From assembly GCA_016178705.1 (NCBI GenBank), contig JACOST010000033.1:186001-250000 (forward strand): a stretch of 64,000 bases of DNA, given 5' to 3'. Positions 17,037-25,791 of the stretch are shown one piece after another. Under the pieces are notes generated by a model that worked only from the letters and a program-made list of their open reading frames with translations, did not search any database and was not told the DNA's origin. The stretch is from Deltaproteobacteria bacterium (GTDB taxonomy: Bacteria > Desulfobacterota > Binatia > HRBIN30 > JACQVA1). Within the stretch, counting starts at the first letter, position 1; every line of letters begins with the position of its first letter. The translations under genes and the position numbers were made by a program.

Positions 17037-17558
17037 TCAAGGACAGGTGTCTAGGAATGCTCGGATCGAATTCGCCGCCGCCTCTGCGTCTGTGCCGTCG
17101 ACCTCGAGATCGAAGCTGAATGTGGGAGCGACCTTCTCAAGCCACAGGTCGTAGAACCGACCGACGACTTCGCGGTCTGCCGTTTCGCTGATGTTCTTTC
17201 CGCTGGGTCGCGAGACCACGCGATCTACGCAGACAGCGCGATCCGCCTTCACGCGAACAATCGCGACGCGATGGTCGCGCATGAGCCGCTCGACAATTGG
17301 ACGGTCGCTGACACCAGTGGACTCGATGGCGACGGGCAATACCGACCGCGCAAGCTGATCGCGGTAGGAGCGTACCAAGAAAGCACCCACCTCCTGGATC
17401 TGCGCTCGGAACTCCTCTCCAGTGCCGAATCGCTTTCGGAGGATGGGTTCGAGCTCGACGTAGGACATGATTGCCTGCTGAGACAGATATCTCCCGAGAA
17501 AGGATTTCCCCGAACCCGGCGGGCCCATCAGGATGATCGCGTCGTATCGTCCTGCCAT
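17037..17558 (-). CDS. P-loop kinase-like ATPase
   Basis: The 173-residue protein begins with AIILMGPPGSGKSFLGRYLS (Walker A at 12-19). A basic lid-like region around DRVVSRPSGKNISETADREV follows, and the overall size is that of shikimate or adenylate kinase-like small-molecule kinases. The downstream phosphodiesterase gene starts no coupling with it, but the two share a strand and lie only 3 bases apart (stop of the phosphatase, then this ATG). Substrate not identifiable. Confidence 0.75.
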   Translation of the reverse strand: MAGRYDAIILMGPPGSGKSFLGRYLSQQAIMSYVELEPILRKRFGTGEEFRAQIQEVGAFLVRSYRDQLARSVLPVAIESTGVSDRPIVERLMRDHRVAIVRVKADRAVCVDRVVSRPSGKNISETADREVVGRFYDLWLEKVAPTFSFDLEVDGTDAEAAANSIRAFLDTCP

Positions 17559-17561
17559 TCG

Positions 17562-19094
17562 TCACTCACCATGCATTCGGTCGGTTGGCGTAATCGCGGC
17601 GATGGGGGTGCCGTCGTAGTCACCGCCTCGAACGCCGAGGAACGCGGCGATGGTTGGCGCGATATCGGTTACCGCCATCGGAACCGCCAGTTCTGCCGGC
17701 ACGATGCCAGGGCCGCTCGCGGCTAGAAAACCATTGGGCATATGATTTCCCGAACGATAGATGTGGTCTCCCGAACGCCCGAACGGATGCGGCTTCAGGA
17801 TCTCTCCGATCTTCGGCGACCCCGCCGACGCAATCGGTGCGGTCCGCTGCCACACCACGAGCAAGTCGGGAAGCCGGTCCGCATGCTCGCCGCGGTAGAT
17901 CTCGCGGGTGCGTATCACGTCCTGCACCAGTGGTGTCCCCGTATCGAGATTCACCAACTCCCGCAGGTCACGAATCAATGCCGTGCAAAGCGCGTCGTAC
18001 TCTGCTCCGGGATGAATCACACCGTTGGGTTCCCGGCCGACGAGATTGATGCGAATGGCGCCGCTGATCTCGTTGTGCGGCAGCACGAAGCAGCGACGCC
18101 GGCGCGTCGCGACATAATGTGCGCGACGACGCGCCCAATCGAGACGGTGGTGAGCGCGCTGGCGGATGCTGAACGGGACGCGCTGCCACACCGACTCGAT
18201 GCGAGCGATGCGCTGCCGCGTGCGCACCGCGTCCGCGCCGTCGAGCCGTAGCAAGATCTCGTCGAGCAACGGCTCGCCGGTATAGTTTGCGGACATTCCG
18301 AGCGGGGAAAATACGATCACCGTGGTCTCCGCTCCGGCGCGTTCAAGCAACCGGCCGACGGCAGCATCGAGCGCCATATAGATTTGCTTGATTGGGTTAC
18401 CGAGCGTAGCCGCGGCCGCCGCGTCGTGCTGTGGATGCGCCGGATCCAGAAGATGCCAGCAGCGGTGGCCGATGCAGTGGCTCTCCTTGAAGACCGTCAG
18501 GAAGAGGTCCCAATCATCGTGATCGAGGTAGTGAGCAGCGAGCGCGGCTTTCTTGTCAATGCCGGCGAGCAGGTGATCGCGAAACGCATCATCCGCTCCG
18601 TCCAGATCGCGGTTGCAGACATTCGACGGCTCAGCCCCAAACTGCGCGACGACTTGCGCGGCCAGGCTCCGCGGCCAACTTTCGACATGAGCATGGTCGT
18701 GCCCATGCACCGACCAATCGACGAGTTGGATTCCGTTGAGATCGTCGGCGAGGGGACACTTGGGCACATCGATGATGGCGACGCGGCGCCCGGCACGGCT
18801 GAGCGACTCCCACAATGGCGGCCGCTTGAGATCGGCATCAGCGAATGGTTGCAGCTCGTAGGTTCCCGGCCGCAACTGTGAATAGAAGTAGCGGCCGTGC
18901 TTGGCCGGTGAGACGCCGGTGTACAACGAGGCCCACGTGGCGTCGTCGCCGAATCCGGGTGGGCTGGTGAGGGCGACGCTGACTCCGCGCGTGCGCAGCG
19001 CGCGGAGCACCGGCAAGTCGCCCGCATCGCTCCACTGCCGCAACAGCGTGGCGTCGGCGCCATCGAGCCCGATGACTAGCAGCTTCGCCGGCAT
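17562..19094 (-). CDS. Alkaline phosphatase superfamily (type I phosphodiesterase-like) protein
   Basis: The 510-residue protein has the family start LLVIGLDGADATLLRQW (metal-ligand Asp11), and TWASLYTGVSPAKHG holds the nucleophile Thr53. In relatives the central motif reads SDHG or SLHG; here it is VFSPLGMSANYTG near residue 265, so a metal-binding histidine appears to be missing. DHIYRSGNHMPNGF and ITDIAPTIAAFLG near the C-terminus are normal. Members hydrolyse phosphodiesters, phosphonates or sulfates. The lost residue suggests altered or no catalysis. Three bases separate its stop from the kinase-like gene. Confidence 0.78.
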   Translation of the reverse strand: MPAKLLVIGLDGADATLLRQWSDAGDLPVLRALRTRGVSVALTSPPGFGDDATWASLYTGVSPAKHGRYFYSQLRPGTYELQPFADADLKRPPLWESLSRAGRRVAIIDVPKCPLADDLNGIQLVDWSVHGHDHAHVESWPRSLAAQVVAQFGAEPSNVCNRDLDGADDAFRDHLLAGIDKKAALAAHYLDHDDWDLFLTVFKESHCIGHRCWHLLDPAHPQHDAAAAATLGNPIKQIYMALDAAVGRLLERAGAETTVIVFSPLGMSANYTGEPLLDEILLRLDGADAVRTRQRIARIESVWQRVPFSIRQRAHHRLDWARRRAHYVATRRRRCFVLPHNEISGAIRINLVGREPNGVIHPGAEYDALCTALIRDLRELVNLDTGTPLVQDVIRTREIYRGEHADRLPDLLVVWQRTAPIASAGSPKIGEILKPHPFGRSGDHIYRSGNHMPNGFLAASGPGIVPAELAVPMAVTDIAPTIAAFLGVRGGDYDGTPIAAITPTDRMHGE

Positions 19095-19177
19095 TCCAGA
19101 TGGGTGAGCGGTCGCTCGGCGAGGCTACGTCCAACTGGTGAACGGACTTTGCGAGAGATCGGAGCGATCTCTCCACT

Positions 19178-19252
19178 CGTCATTCCGGCGAAAGCCGGAA
19201 TCCAGGATCGAACCCCACGCCGCCTGGATACCGGCTTTCGCCGGTATGACGG
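19178..19252. repeat. REP-like palindromic repeat
   Basis: CGTCATTCCGGCGAAAGCCG..AATCCAG and CTGGATACCGGCTTTC..CCGGTATGACGG are inverted arms around a short spacer. The pattern is a widespread bacterial intergenic repeat. A degenerate copy lies at 1645-1724. Apart from this and the tRNA, the gene-free stretch 19095-19466 shows nothing. Confidence 0.75.
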
Positions 19253-19304
19253 ACCCACCGGAATCCGTTCGGTGAAGCCGGATGAAGGCAAATGGCAGAG
19301 GAGA

Positions 19305-19377
19305 TGGGCAGGGAGTGAATCGAACACTCGACACAAGGATTTTCAGTCCTTTGCTCTACCGACTGAGCTACCTGCCC
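19305..19377 (-). tRNA. tRNA-Phe (GAA)
   Basis: The 73-base cloverleaf on the minus strand has acceptor GGGCAGG/CCTGCCC, D arm GCTC..GAGC, anticodon stem AAGGA/TCCTT with loop CTGAAAA (anticodon GAA), T arm GAGTG-TTCGATT-CACTC and discriminator A. CCA is not encoded. All stems pair fully. Confidence 0.95.
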
Positions 19378-19466
19378 GTGTGCGGGTTGCGTGAAGGGCT
19401 CTTCGTGTACTGAATGCTGCCGGGGCAGTCAAGACGATTGCGGAGTGCGGAATGTGGAACGCGTAG

Positions 19467-20447
19467 CTAGGAGCGCAGCCGCGAGACTTGCTGCTCGACG
19501 AAGTCGAGCACCTGGGCTTCGAGGCAGGTGTGGTTGAGCGCGTTGATCTCTTGCACTCCCGTCGGGCTGGTCACGTTCACTTCGGTGAGATAGCCGCCGA
19601 TGATGTCGAGACCGACGAAGTAGAGTCCGTCGGCGCGGATACGCGGCGCCAGCGCGGCGCAGATCTCGCGGTCGCGCGCGGTCACTTCGCTGTGGACGCA
19701 GGTGCCGCCGACGTGGATGTTGCCGCGCAGTTCATCCTCGCGCGGGACACGGAGCGTAGCGCCCAACGGCTCGCCATTGAGCATGATCAACCGCTTGTCA
19801 CCCTCGCGCACGGCGGCGAGGTAGCGCTGCGCCATGATCAGTTGCGATCCGTTCGCGGTGGCGGTCTCGAGCAGCGAGTTCAGATTGCGGTCGCCGCGTT
19901 GGAGATGGAATACGCCGGAGCCGCCGCAGCCGGTCAGCGGCTTGATGATCATCTCGCCGCCGACCTCGGCCATGAACTCCTTCAAGCGAACCGCATCGCT
20001 GCTGACGAAGGTTTCGGGAATCACGCTGGGGAAGTTGAGCGCGTACAACTTCTCGTTGGCCTCGCGGAGACCGCGCGGATGGTTGAGCACGAAGGTGCGG
20101 CGCCCATCAACGAGGCTCAAAAGCTGGGTGGCGAAGAAGTACGCAAGATCGAACGGCGGATCCTTGCGCATGAAGATCGCGTCGAAGTCCTGCAACGCCT
20201 CGGTGCGTTCCTCGAATAAATGATAGTGCCGCACCGTCGCGCGCTGATCGGCCGGCACGCGTTGCACGGTGGCGCGGCGTACGCGCGCGTGCGGCGTGCT
20301 GTGGCGCACGAACATGTCGGCCGCGTCGCAATGGAACACCTCGTGCCCACGCTTGAGCGCCTCCAACATGAAGACGAAGGTGGTGTCCTTGTCCGGCAAG
20401 ACCCGCTCGAGCGGGTCCATGACGAAGGCGAAGCGCAAACTCGGCAT
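19467..20447 (-). CDS. gshB: Glutathione synthetase
   Basis: The 326-residue ATP-grasp enzyme joins gamma-glutamylcysteine and glycine. Family marks are FVMDPLERVLPDKDTTFVFM at the start, FMRKDPPFDLAYFFATQLL, LNHPRGLREANEKLYAL, the ATP-binding IIKPLTGCGGSGVF, and TEVNVTSPTGVQEIN at the C-terminus. Length equals that of the usual bacterial GshB. It supports glutathione use by the GST and HCCA isomerase-like proteins in the window. The ATG at 20447 has no strong ribosome site. It lies 53 bases beyond the rsmE stop, on the same strand. Confidence 0.95.
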   Translation of the reverse strand: MPSLRFAFVMDPLERVLPDKDTTFVFMLEALKRGHEVFHCDAADMFVRHSTPHARVRRATVQRVPADQRATVRHYHLFEERTEALQDFDAIFMRKDPPFDLAYFFATQLLSLVDGRRTFVLNHPRGLREANEKLYALNFPSVIPETFVSSDAVRLKEFMAEVGGEMIIKPLTGCGGSGVFHLQRGDRNLNSLLETATANGSQLIMAQRYLAAVREGDKRLIMLNGEPLGATLRVPREDELRGNIHVGGTCVHSEVTARDREICAALAPRIRADGLYFVGLDIIGGYLTEVNVTSPTGVQEINALNHTCLEAQVLDFVEQQVSRLRS

Positions 20448-20500
20448 GACGGGCTGATGCTATGAGGAGAGCAGCCTTCAGGCAAGCATTGCGCGCCGCA

Positions 20501-21259
20501 TCACGAGCCGACGAGCGCGCCATCGCCCCAGCGGGCTTGGGCCATGGCGATGGCTACGATCGCCGCGGTTTCGCCACGCAGGATGCGTGGACCGAGCGAC
20601 ACAACTTGTACGCCGGCGTCGCGCAGCGCGTGGATTTCGTCTTCGGCGAAGCCGCCCTCGGGGCCGACGATGATCAGGACTGACGACGCGGTCGCGGCCA
20701 GTGGCGGCATGTCCGCCAATGGCCGCACCTCCGACGAGCCGGCGGCCTCCCAGCACACCAGCCGCAGGTCGGCGCGGCGCGTGGCGAGCGCAGCGAGCGG
20801 CTCGGGGCCTTCGATTGCGGGCACGACGCTGCGGCCGCACTGCTTGGCGGCGCTCACTGCAATGCGCCGCCAGCGCTCAATGCGTGCCGCGCTGCTGCCG
20901 CCGAGCGTGCGCTCACAGGTGAACAACACGATACGGCGAACACCGAGCTCGGTGGCCTTCTCGATCACGAGGTCGAGCTTGTCGGCCTTCAACAGCGCGA
21001 CCGCGAGGGTGAGATCGAGCGACGACTCGCGCGCGCGACTCCGCCGTTCGGTCACGCGCAATTCGACACGGTCCTGATTCAACGACTCGACCACGGCGTC
21101 GAACACTCGGCCGCGATTGTCGAATAGCTCGACTTGCGCGCCGGGACGAACGCGGCGCACGCGCAGGTGATGACGTTCGTCGCCCGAGAGCACGGCGCGC
21201 TCGCCAACTATGGCGCTGTCGGGAACGAAGAACCTTGGCGGCGTGCGCGGGCTGCTCAC
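20501..21259 (-). CDS. rsmE: 16S rRNA (uracil-1498-N3)-methyltransferase
   Basis: The 252-residue SPOUT methyltransferase has an N-terminal PUA-like part (GDERHHLRVRRVRPG), then LALLKADKLDLVIEKATELGVRRI. The C-terminal knot has IIVGPEGGFAEDEI and VSLGPRILRGETAA, which bind S-adenosylmethionine. It modifies U1498 in the decoding centre. The GTG at 21259 overlaps the prmA stop as GTGA, which fixes the start and shows coupling. prmA-rsmE is a common bacterial pair. Confidence 0.95.
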   Translation of the reverse strand: MSSPRTPPRFFVPDSAIVGERAVLSGDERHHLRVRRVRPGAQVELFDNRGRVFDAVVESLNQDRVELRVTERRSRARESSLDLTLAVALLKADKLDLVIEKATELGVRRIVLFTCERTLGGSSAARIERWRRIAVSAAKQCGRSVVPAIEGPEPLAALATRRADLRLVCWEAAGSSEVRPLADMPPLAATASSVLIIVGPEGGFAEDEIHALRDAGVQVVSLGPRILRGETAAIVAIAMAQARWGDGALVGS

Positions 21260-22134
21260 GAGATCGCCGCCAGATCGAGCGTGACCCATTCGCCGGTGCT
21301 GGTGCGGTCGTGCTCCACCAAGCCCACGGCGGCAAAGGCCGCACGCACGGCCTCGGCCTCGCTCAACAGAATGCCTGAGGCGATCAGGTGTGCGGTGGGG
21401 GCGAGTCGCGCCCTCAAGTTCGGTGCGAGATCGATCAACAGCGAGCTGAGGAGATTGGCGACGATCACATCGAAGCGTTCGCCGGCGGCCGGCAGGTGCT
21501 CACTCACGCTCACGCTGTGGCTGACACTGTTGCGTGCGCAGTTCTCGCACGCAGCGCGGCAGGCTTCCGGATCGATGTCGACCGCGGCGACGTGGGCGAC
21601 GCCGAACTTGGCGAGAGCGATGGCGAGAATGCCGGAGCCGGTGCCGACATCGAGCGCGCATTCGAGCGAGCGGCCGGAGGCGTGTTGCTCGATCAATTCG
21701 AGGCAGCCTTGCGTCGTCGCGTGGTGCCCGGTGCCGAACGCGAGCCCCGGATCGATCACGATGGCGATGCGCCCCGCGGGTACGTCGCTGATCCACGGCG
21801 GGATTACCGAGAGCCGCTCGCCGATCGTCAGTGGCGGGAAGTGCTCCATCCAGTTGTGCGCCCAGTCTTCTCGCTGCAGCACGCGTGTGGCGATGCGCGC
21901 GGGAGGAAGCGCTGGGTCCATGATCGCCAACTGATCGCAGAACGCTCGCAGCGCAGCGAGTTGGTCCGTGGCTTCGAGGGCGAGGTAGGCGGTGAGCGTC
22001 ACCTGTGGTTCGCCGGCGCTCTCGGCTTCGTCGCTGACCAAACCGGGGGAACCAAGATCGAGGAGGAAGCTAGCGACAGATTCGGCGTGCGGGCTGGCGA
22101 CCGCGACGGTGGTTTCTGTCCAGGCGGTTGGCAT
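21256..22134 (-). CDS. prmA: Ribosomal protein L11 methyltransferase
   Basis: The 292-residue protein has a helical substrate-recognition N-terminus (about 1-95), WAHNWMEHFPP, and a class I methyltransferase fold. Motif I is ALDVGTGSGILAIALAKFG, the acidic AVDIDPEA follows, and VIVANLLSSLL stands in the NPPY position. It methylates L11 amino groups. The ATG at 22134 is used; a GTG nine bases earlier is also possible. The 3' end overlaps rsmE by four bases. Confidence 0.94.
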   Translation of the reverse strand: MPTAWTETTVAVASPHAESVASFLLDLGSPGLVSDEAESAGEPQVTLTAYLALEATDQLAALRAFCDQLAIMDPALPPARIATRVLQREDWAHNWMEHFPPLTIGERLSVIPPWISDVPAGRIAIVIDPGLAFGTGHHATTQGCLELIEQHASGRSLECALDVGTGSGILAIALAKFGVAHVAAVDIDPEACRAACENCARNSVSHSVSVSEHLPAAGERFDVIVANLLSSLLIDLAPNLRARLAPTAHLIASGILLSEAEAVRAAFAAVGLVEHDRTSTGEWVTLDLAAIS

Positions 22135-22146
22135 CTTCGTCACGTA

Positions 22147-22275
22147 GGCTATCGCTTATCGCCAGTCGCTTATGGCATATGGTCGCAGAAATGGCATATC
22201 GCTGATCGCATATCGCGGATGGACAGAGAATGGATAGCGCGACGAGCGATCTGCCATAGGCTATAGGCGATCTCA
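22147..22275. repeat. Cluster of short direct and inverted words
   Basis: Between the divergent prmA and phosphodiesterase genes the words CGCTTAT, GGCATAT and CATATCGC each occur twice. CTATCGC on the left has its complement GCGATAG-like forms on the right (GCCATAGGCTATAGGCGAT). It is an array of degenerate 7-8 base units, possibly a repeat family or a binding region for a regulator. Confidence 0.45.
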
Positions 22276-22277
22276 CC

Positions 22278-23012
22278 ATGTCATTCCTCGTCATCGGTCA
22301 CCGCGGTGCTGCCGGGCTCGCGCCGGAGCACACGCGTCCCTCATTCGAGCGCGCGCTCGCCATCGGCGTCGACATGATCGAGCTCGACGTTCAGCTCTCG
22401 CGCGACGGCGAACTGGTGGTGATTCACGATCGCACGCTCGACAGGACGACGGCGGCCAACGGCCCGGTACGCGAGCAGACGTTGACCGCATTGAAGGCGC
22501 TGGAAACCGGCGGCTGGTTCGGCGAGGCGTTTCGGGGAGAGCCGCTGCTGACGCTGACGGAAGTGTTCGCATTGCTCGCCGGTCGGGCGACGCTGAACGT
22601 CGAGATCAAGAGTCCCGAGCCCGATTGGGAGGCGACCGCGCGTGAGTTGGCAGCGGTGCTGCGCCAGGCGGACGCGCTCGCGTCCACGGTGGTATCGAGC
22701 TTCGAGCTGGGTGCGCTGGCGGCCGTACGACGCATGATGCCGGCGGTGCCGATCGGCGTGCTCTGGCATCACCTCGACCTGGAGCCGGCGTGGGTGGCGG
22801 CGGCCGAATTGCGCGCCACCTCCTTGCATCCGTATGCGCCGCTGGTCACGGGTGATGTCGTGCGCCACGCCCACGCCCACGGCTTGCGCGTGCATACGTG
22901 GACGGTCAACGAGGACGCCGAAATCCGCCGCGTGGCGGCCGATGGAGTCGATGGGATCATCAGCGACTTCCCCGATCGCGTCGCGCGTGTGCGAGGGGAG
23001 GAACCCGCTTGA
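22278..23012 (+). CDS. Glycerophosphodiester phosphodiesterase
   Basis: The 244-residue GDPD-family protein keeps the catalytic set: HRGAAGLAPEHT (His8, Arg9, Glu17), MIELDVQLSRDGELVVIHD (Glu and Asp metal ligands, second His) and LNVEIKSPEP. The barrel end reads VHTWTVNEDAEIRRVAADGVDGIISDFP. It splits deacylated phospholipid head groups into glycerol-3-phosphate and an alcohol. No signal peptide is present, so it is cytoplasmic (UgpQ type). The start ATG follows the repeat cluster directly. Confidence 0.93.
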   Translation: MSFLVIGHRGAAGLAPEHTRPSFERALAIGVDMIELDVQLSRDGELVVIHDRTLDRTTAANGPVREQTLTALKALETGGWFGEAFRGEPLLTLTEVFALLAGRATLNVEIKSPEPDWEATARELAAVLRQADALASTVVSSFELGALAAVRRMMPAVPIGVLWHHLDLEPAWVAAAELRATSLHPYAPLVTGDVVRHAHAHGLRVHTWTVNEDAEIRRVAADGVDGIISDFPDRVARVRGEEPA

Positions 23013-23106
23013 CACCCTGGCGAAAGGCTCTAGAGTGCCGCAGTGAAACCGTGAAGAAACCGAGCATCATTTGCCGCGACACTGTCGCTGCGAATCGCAC
23101 TTCTTG

Positions 23107-23598
23107 ATGAATACTCTTGATCTAGCCCTGGCAGCCGTCGTGGCGTTGTTCGCGTTGCGTGGATTCTGGCGCGGAGTGTTTCGCGAGAGCTTCGGCTTGC
23201 TCGCGCTCTTCGGCGGTCTGTTCGCGGCGTTGGAGTTTGCCGCCAGCGGTGCGGAGGTGTTGGAGCACTACGTGACGCAGCCGGTGGTGCGCGAAGCGAC
23301 GGCGTTTGTTGCCATCTTCGTGGTGACACATGGCGTGATCACCATTGTCGGTGTGGTGCTCGATCGTGTGGCCGGGGGCGGGCTGGTAAGTAGTCTCGCG
23401 GGAGTTGCGATCGGCGCCGGCAAAGGAGCCGTGCTGCTCGCGTTCGTTCTCCTGTTCGTGCATTTGTTTCCGCTGGCGCCGAGCATCGATGCCCGCATCA
23501 TGGAGTCGCGCTTGGGGCCGCCGCTGATCGGCGTGGCGGGCAGCGTGATGCAAGTGGGTCTGGGCGTGGCTCCCGCGACTAGCACCAATCCGACGTGA
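23107..23598 (+). CDS. CvpA family membrane protein
   Basis: The 163-residue protein has four hydrophobic segments and the CvpA opening LDLALAAVVALFALRGFWRGVFRESFGLLALFGG. Family members are inner-membrane proteins tied to colicin V export and to envelope stress. The ATG at 23107 aligns with the usual N-terminus. dnaG follows 7 bases later, so the two are likely cotranscribed. Confidence 0.83.
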   Translation: MNTLDLALAAVVALFALRGFWRGVFRESFGLLALFGGLFAALEFAASGAEVLEHYVTQPVVREATAFVAIFVVTHGVITIVGVVLDRVAGGGLVSSLAGVAIGAGKGAVLLAFVLLFVHLFPLAPSIDARIMESRLGPPLIGVAGSVMQVGLGVAPATSTNPT

Positions 23599-23605
23599 GC
23601 CGTCT

Positions 23606-25354
23606 ATGGCTGGGAAGATCCCCGACGATACAATCCAGGCAATCCGCGACCGGGTGAGTATCGTCGAGGTCGTCTCCAGCTATGTCGCGCTGAAGAAGGC
23701 CGGGCGGAACCATCTCGGCTTGTGTCCCTTCCACAATGAGAAGACGCCATCGTTCACGGTGAACGAAGAGCGCGGGTTGTTCCACTGCTTCGGCTGCGGC
23801 GTCGGCGGCACGGTCTTCACCTTCGTGATGAAGATGGAGCGGGAAGATTTTCCCGGAGCGGTGGCGAACCTAGCGCGGCGTGCGGGCGTGGCGCTGCCGG
23901 AGCGGCGCGACAGCGATCCCGGCGCTCAGCGGCGCGAACGATTGGTGGCGATCAACACCTTTGCCGCTGACTTCTTCCGTCAGATGTTGGTGAGCCCAGA
24001 CGGCGAGCGGACGCGCCGCTATTTGACGACTCGGGGTGTGGCGCCGGCGATTGCCGAGCGCTTCGGTCTTGGCTTCGCGCCGGCCACCGGGAGCGCGTTG
24101 GCGCGCGCGATCGCCAGCAAGCACCTCGACACCGCGCTGGCAATCGAACTCGGACTGCTCGGTCGTGCGAACGACGGCCGCATCTACGATCGCTTCCGCG
24201 GCCGCCTGATGTTCCCGATCCGTCACGGTGACGGCCGGGTGATTGCGTTCGGTGGCCGCATTCTCGACGGCGAGGGGCCGAAGTATCTCAACTCTCCCGA
24301 ATCGGTGCTGTTCCACAAAGGCGAGGGATTGTACGGGCTGTTTGAAGCCCGGCAGGCGATTCGCGATGTCGATCGCGTGGTGTTGGTCGAGGGCTATCTC
24401 GACGCATTGGCGTTGGTGCAAGCGGGGATCGCGCACACGGTGGCGACACTCGGCACGGCGCTCACCGTCGCGCAGTTGCGTTTGTTGCGCCGCTTCACCA
24501 GCACCGTAATCGCGTTCTTCGACGGCGATGCCGCGGGTCAGAAGGCGGCGGAGCGCGCCTTCGGCATATCGGCGGAGGCCGGCGTGTGGGCATTGGGGGC
24601 GTTCTTGCCGGGCGGAGTGGACCCGGACCTGTTCGTGCGCAAGCAAGGCGTCGAAGCGACGCAACAATTGCTGCGCGATGCGAGCCCACTGGCCGAGTTC
24701 TACTTGTCACGCGTGGATCCTGGCCCGCAGGCGCCGCTGCCGGCGCGTGCGCGGGCGGCAGCGGACGTGGCGCGCGTACTCGCATTGGTCACGGATCCGT
24801 TCACCTACGACCTGCTGGTACGGCAAGCGGCGGAGCGACTGGGCGTGACCGAGCAAGCGTTGCGAAAGCCGGCGGTAGTGCCGCGACCGCAGCCCAGCAA
24901 TCGTCCAACCCCGTCGGCCAAGGTTGTTGCACTGCCCGCCGAGGAGACGTTGCTGATCGAGGCGATGGCGATGGATCGTGAGGTCGCGCAGTGGGTCGAG
25001 CAGCAGGCGGTGCTCGACAAGTTCCGCCATCAGGAACTCATCGACGCCGGGCAAACGATCCTGCGGGCCTGGCGCGAAGGACACGACCCTGCCGCTCTGG
25101 TCGACGCGTTGCCGCACGCGATTGCGCAGCGCTTGACGGCGTCGTCGCTGAGTGAGGGGTCGATGGCGATGGAGCATCGCATGAAGACTGCCGAAGACTG
25201 CGTGGCACGGATCGAACGCCGCGCGCAGCGAGCCTTGGCGGGCACGGTCACCGCTGAATTGCGGCAGGCCGAGCGTCAAGGCGACGATGCGCGCTGGCGG
25301 GAACAATTGGAGCGGCGCAACCAGCTGCTGCGTAGAGAAGGGGGCGGCGCGTGA
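23606..25354 (+). CDS. dnaG: DNA primase
   Basis: The 582-residue primase has the N-terminal zinc ribbon (Cys40, His43, Cys61, Cys64 in [13 protein letters not shown] and [10 protein letters not shown]). The core includes GFGRI-like [12 protein letters not shown] and [18 protein letters not shown]. The TOPRIM motifs are VEGYLD (261-266) and [11 protein letters not shown] (Asp306, Asp308). The C-terminal helicase-binding part is divergent. It makes RNA primers at the fork. The stop overlaps the start of a sigma-region-4 ORF as GTGA, in the place where rpoD stands in the classical rpsU-dnaG-rpoD order. Confidence 0.96.
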   Translation: MAGKIPDDTIQAIRDRVSIVEVVSSYVALKKAGRNHLGLCPFHNEKTPSFTVNEERGLFHCFGCGVGGTVFTFVMKMEREDFPGAVANLARRAGVALPERRDSDPGAQRRERLVAINTFAADFFRQMLVSPDGERTRRYLTTRGVAPAIAERFGLGFAPATGSALARAIASKHLDTALAIELGLLGRANDGRIYDRFRGRLMFPIRHGDGRVIAFGGRILDGEGPKYLNSPESVLFHKGEGLYGLFEARQAIRDVDRVVLVEGYLDALALVQAGIAHTVATLGTALTVAQLRLLRRFTSTVIAFFDGDAAGQKAAERAFGISAEAGVWALGAFLPGGVDPDLFVRKQGVEATQQLLRDASPLAEFYLSRVDPGPQAPLPARARAAADVARVLALVTDPFTYDLLVRQAAERLGVTEQALRKPAVVPRPQPSNRPTPSAKVVALPAEETLLIEAMAMDREVAQWVEQQAVLDKFRHQELIDAGQTILRAWREGHDPAALVDALPHAIAQRLTASSLSEGSMAMEHRMKTAEDCVARIERRAQRALAGTVTAELRQAERQGDDARWREQLERRNQLLRREGGGA

Positions 25355-25677
25355 GTCTCGTCGGTCGTGGATTGCGACGCATCGGGGCGTCGCATCTGGT
25401 GCTGGTGTCGGAGCCGTGGTCAGCCACGGCAGTGCCGCACTTCGCCGCGAATCTGCGGCTGAGCGCCGGCGTCGCCTTGGCGATGCTGACGCCGCGCGAG
25501 CAAGAGGTGTTGCGGTTGCGCTTTGGAATCGGCGACGCGGGCGCCCACACGCCCGTCGAGGTCGCTGAGCGCCTGCAGATTACGCGCGCACGGATTCGAC
25601 AGATCGAAGCAAACGCGCTACGAAAGTTGCGACACCCCAGCCGGAATCGGCGAGTTCACGGGGTGGGTCTGGGATAG
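25351..25677 (+). CDS. Stand-alone sigma-70 region 4 protein (rpoD-like fragment)
   Basis: The 108-residue protein starts at GTG 25351, overlapping dnaG by four bases. Residues about 46-102 are sigma-70 region 4: [17 protein letters not shown], then [28 protein letters not shown], the -35 recognition helix-turn-helix and conserved RpoD end. Regions 1-3 are absent, and the first 45 residues ([19 protein letters not shown]..) match nothing known. It is either a remnant of rpoD after a deletion or a working small protein that binds -35 sites or the RNA polymerase flap. A full rpoD would have to lie elsewhere. Confidence 0.75.
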   Translation: MSLVGRGLRRIGASHLVLVSEPWSATAVPHFAANLRLSAGVALAMLTPREQEVLRLRFGIGDAGAHTPVEVAERLQITRARIRQIEANALRKLRHPSRNRRVHGVGLG

Positions 25678-25687
25678 CGTGATCGAC

Positions 25688-25762
25688 GGGCCCATAGCTC
25701 AGACTGGTCAGAGCCGCCGGCTCATAACCGGTAGGTCCCAGGTTCGAATCCTGGTGGGCCCA
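25688..25762 (+). tRNA. tRNA with CAU anticodon (Ile2 or Met)
   Basis: The 75-base cloverleaf has acceptor GGGCCCA/TGGGCCC, anticodon stem GCCGG/CCGGT with loop CTCATAA (anticodon CAT), T arm CCAGG-TTCGAAT-CCTGG and discriminator A. The body resembles tRNA-Ile2, whose C34 is changed to lysidine to read AUA, more than elongator tRNA-Met. The choice needs a tRNA-specific search. Confidence 0.9.
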
Positions 25763-25791
25763 TGACCATAGAGAAGGAAGGGACAAGAGCG

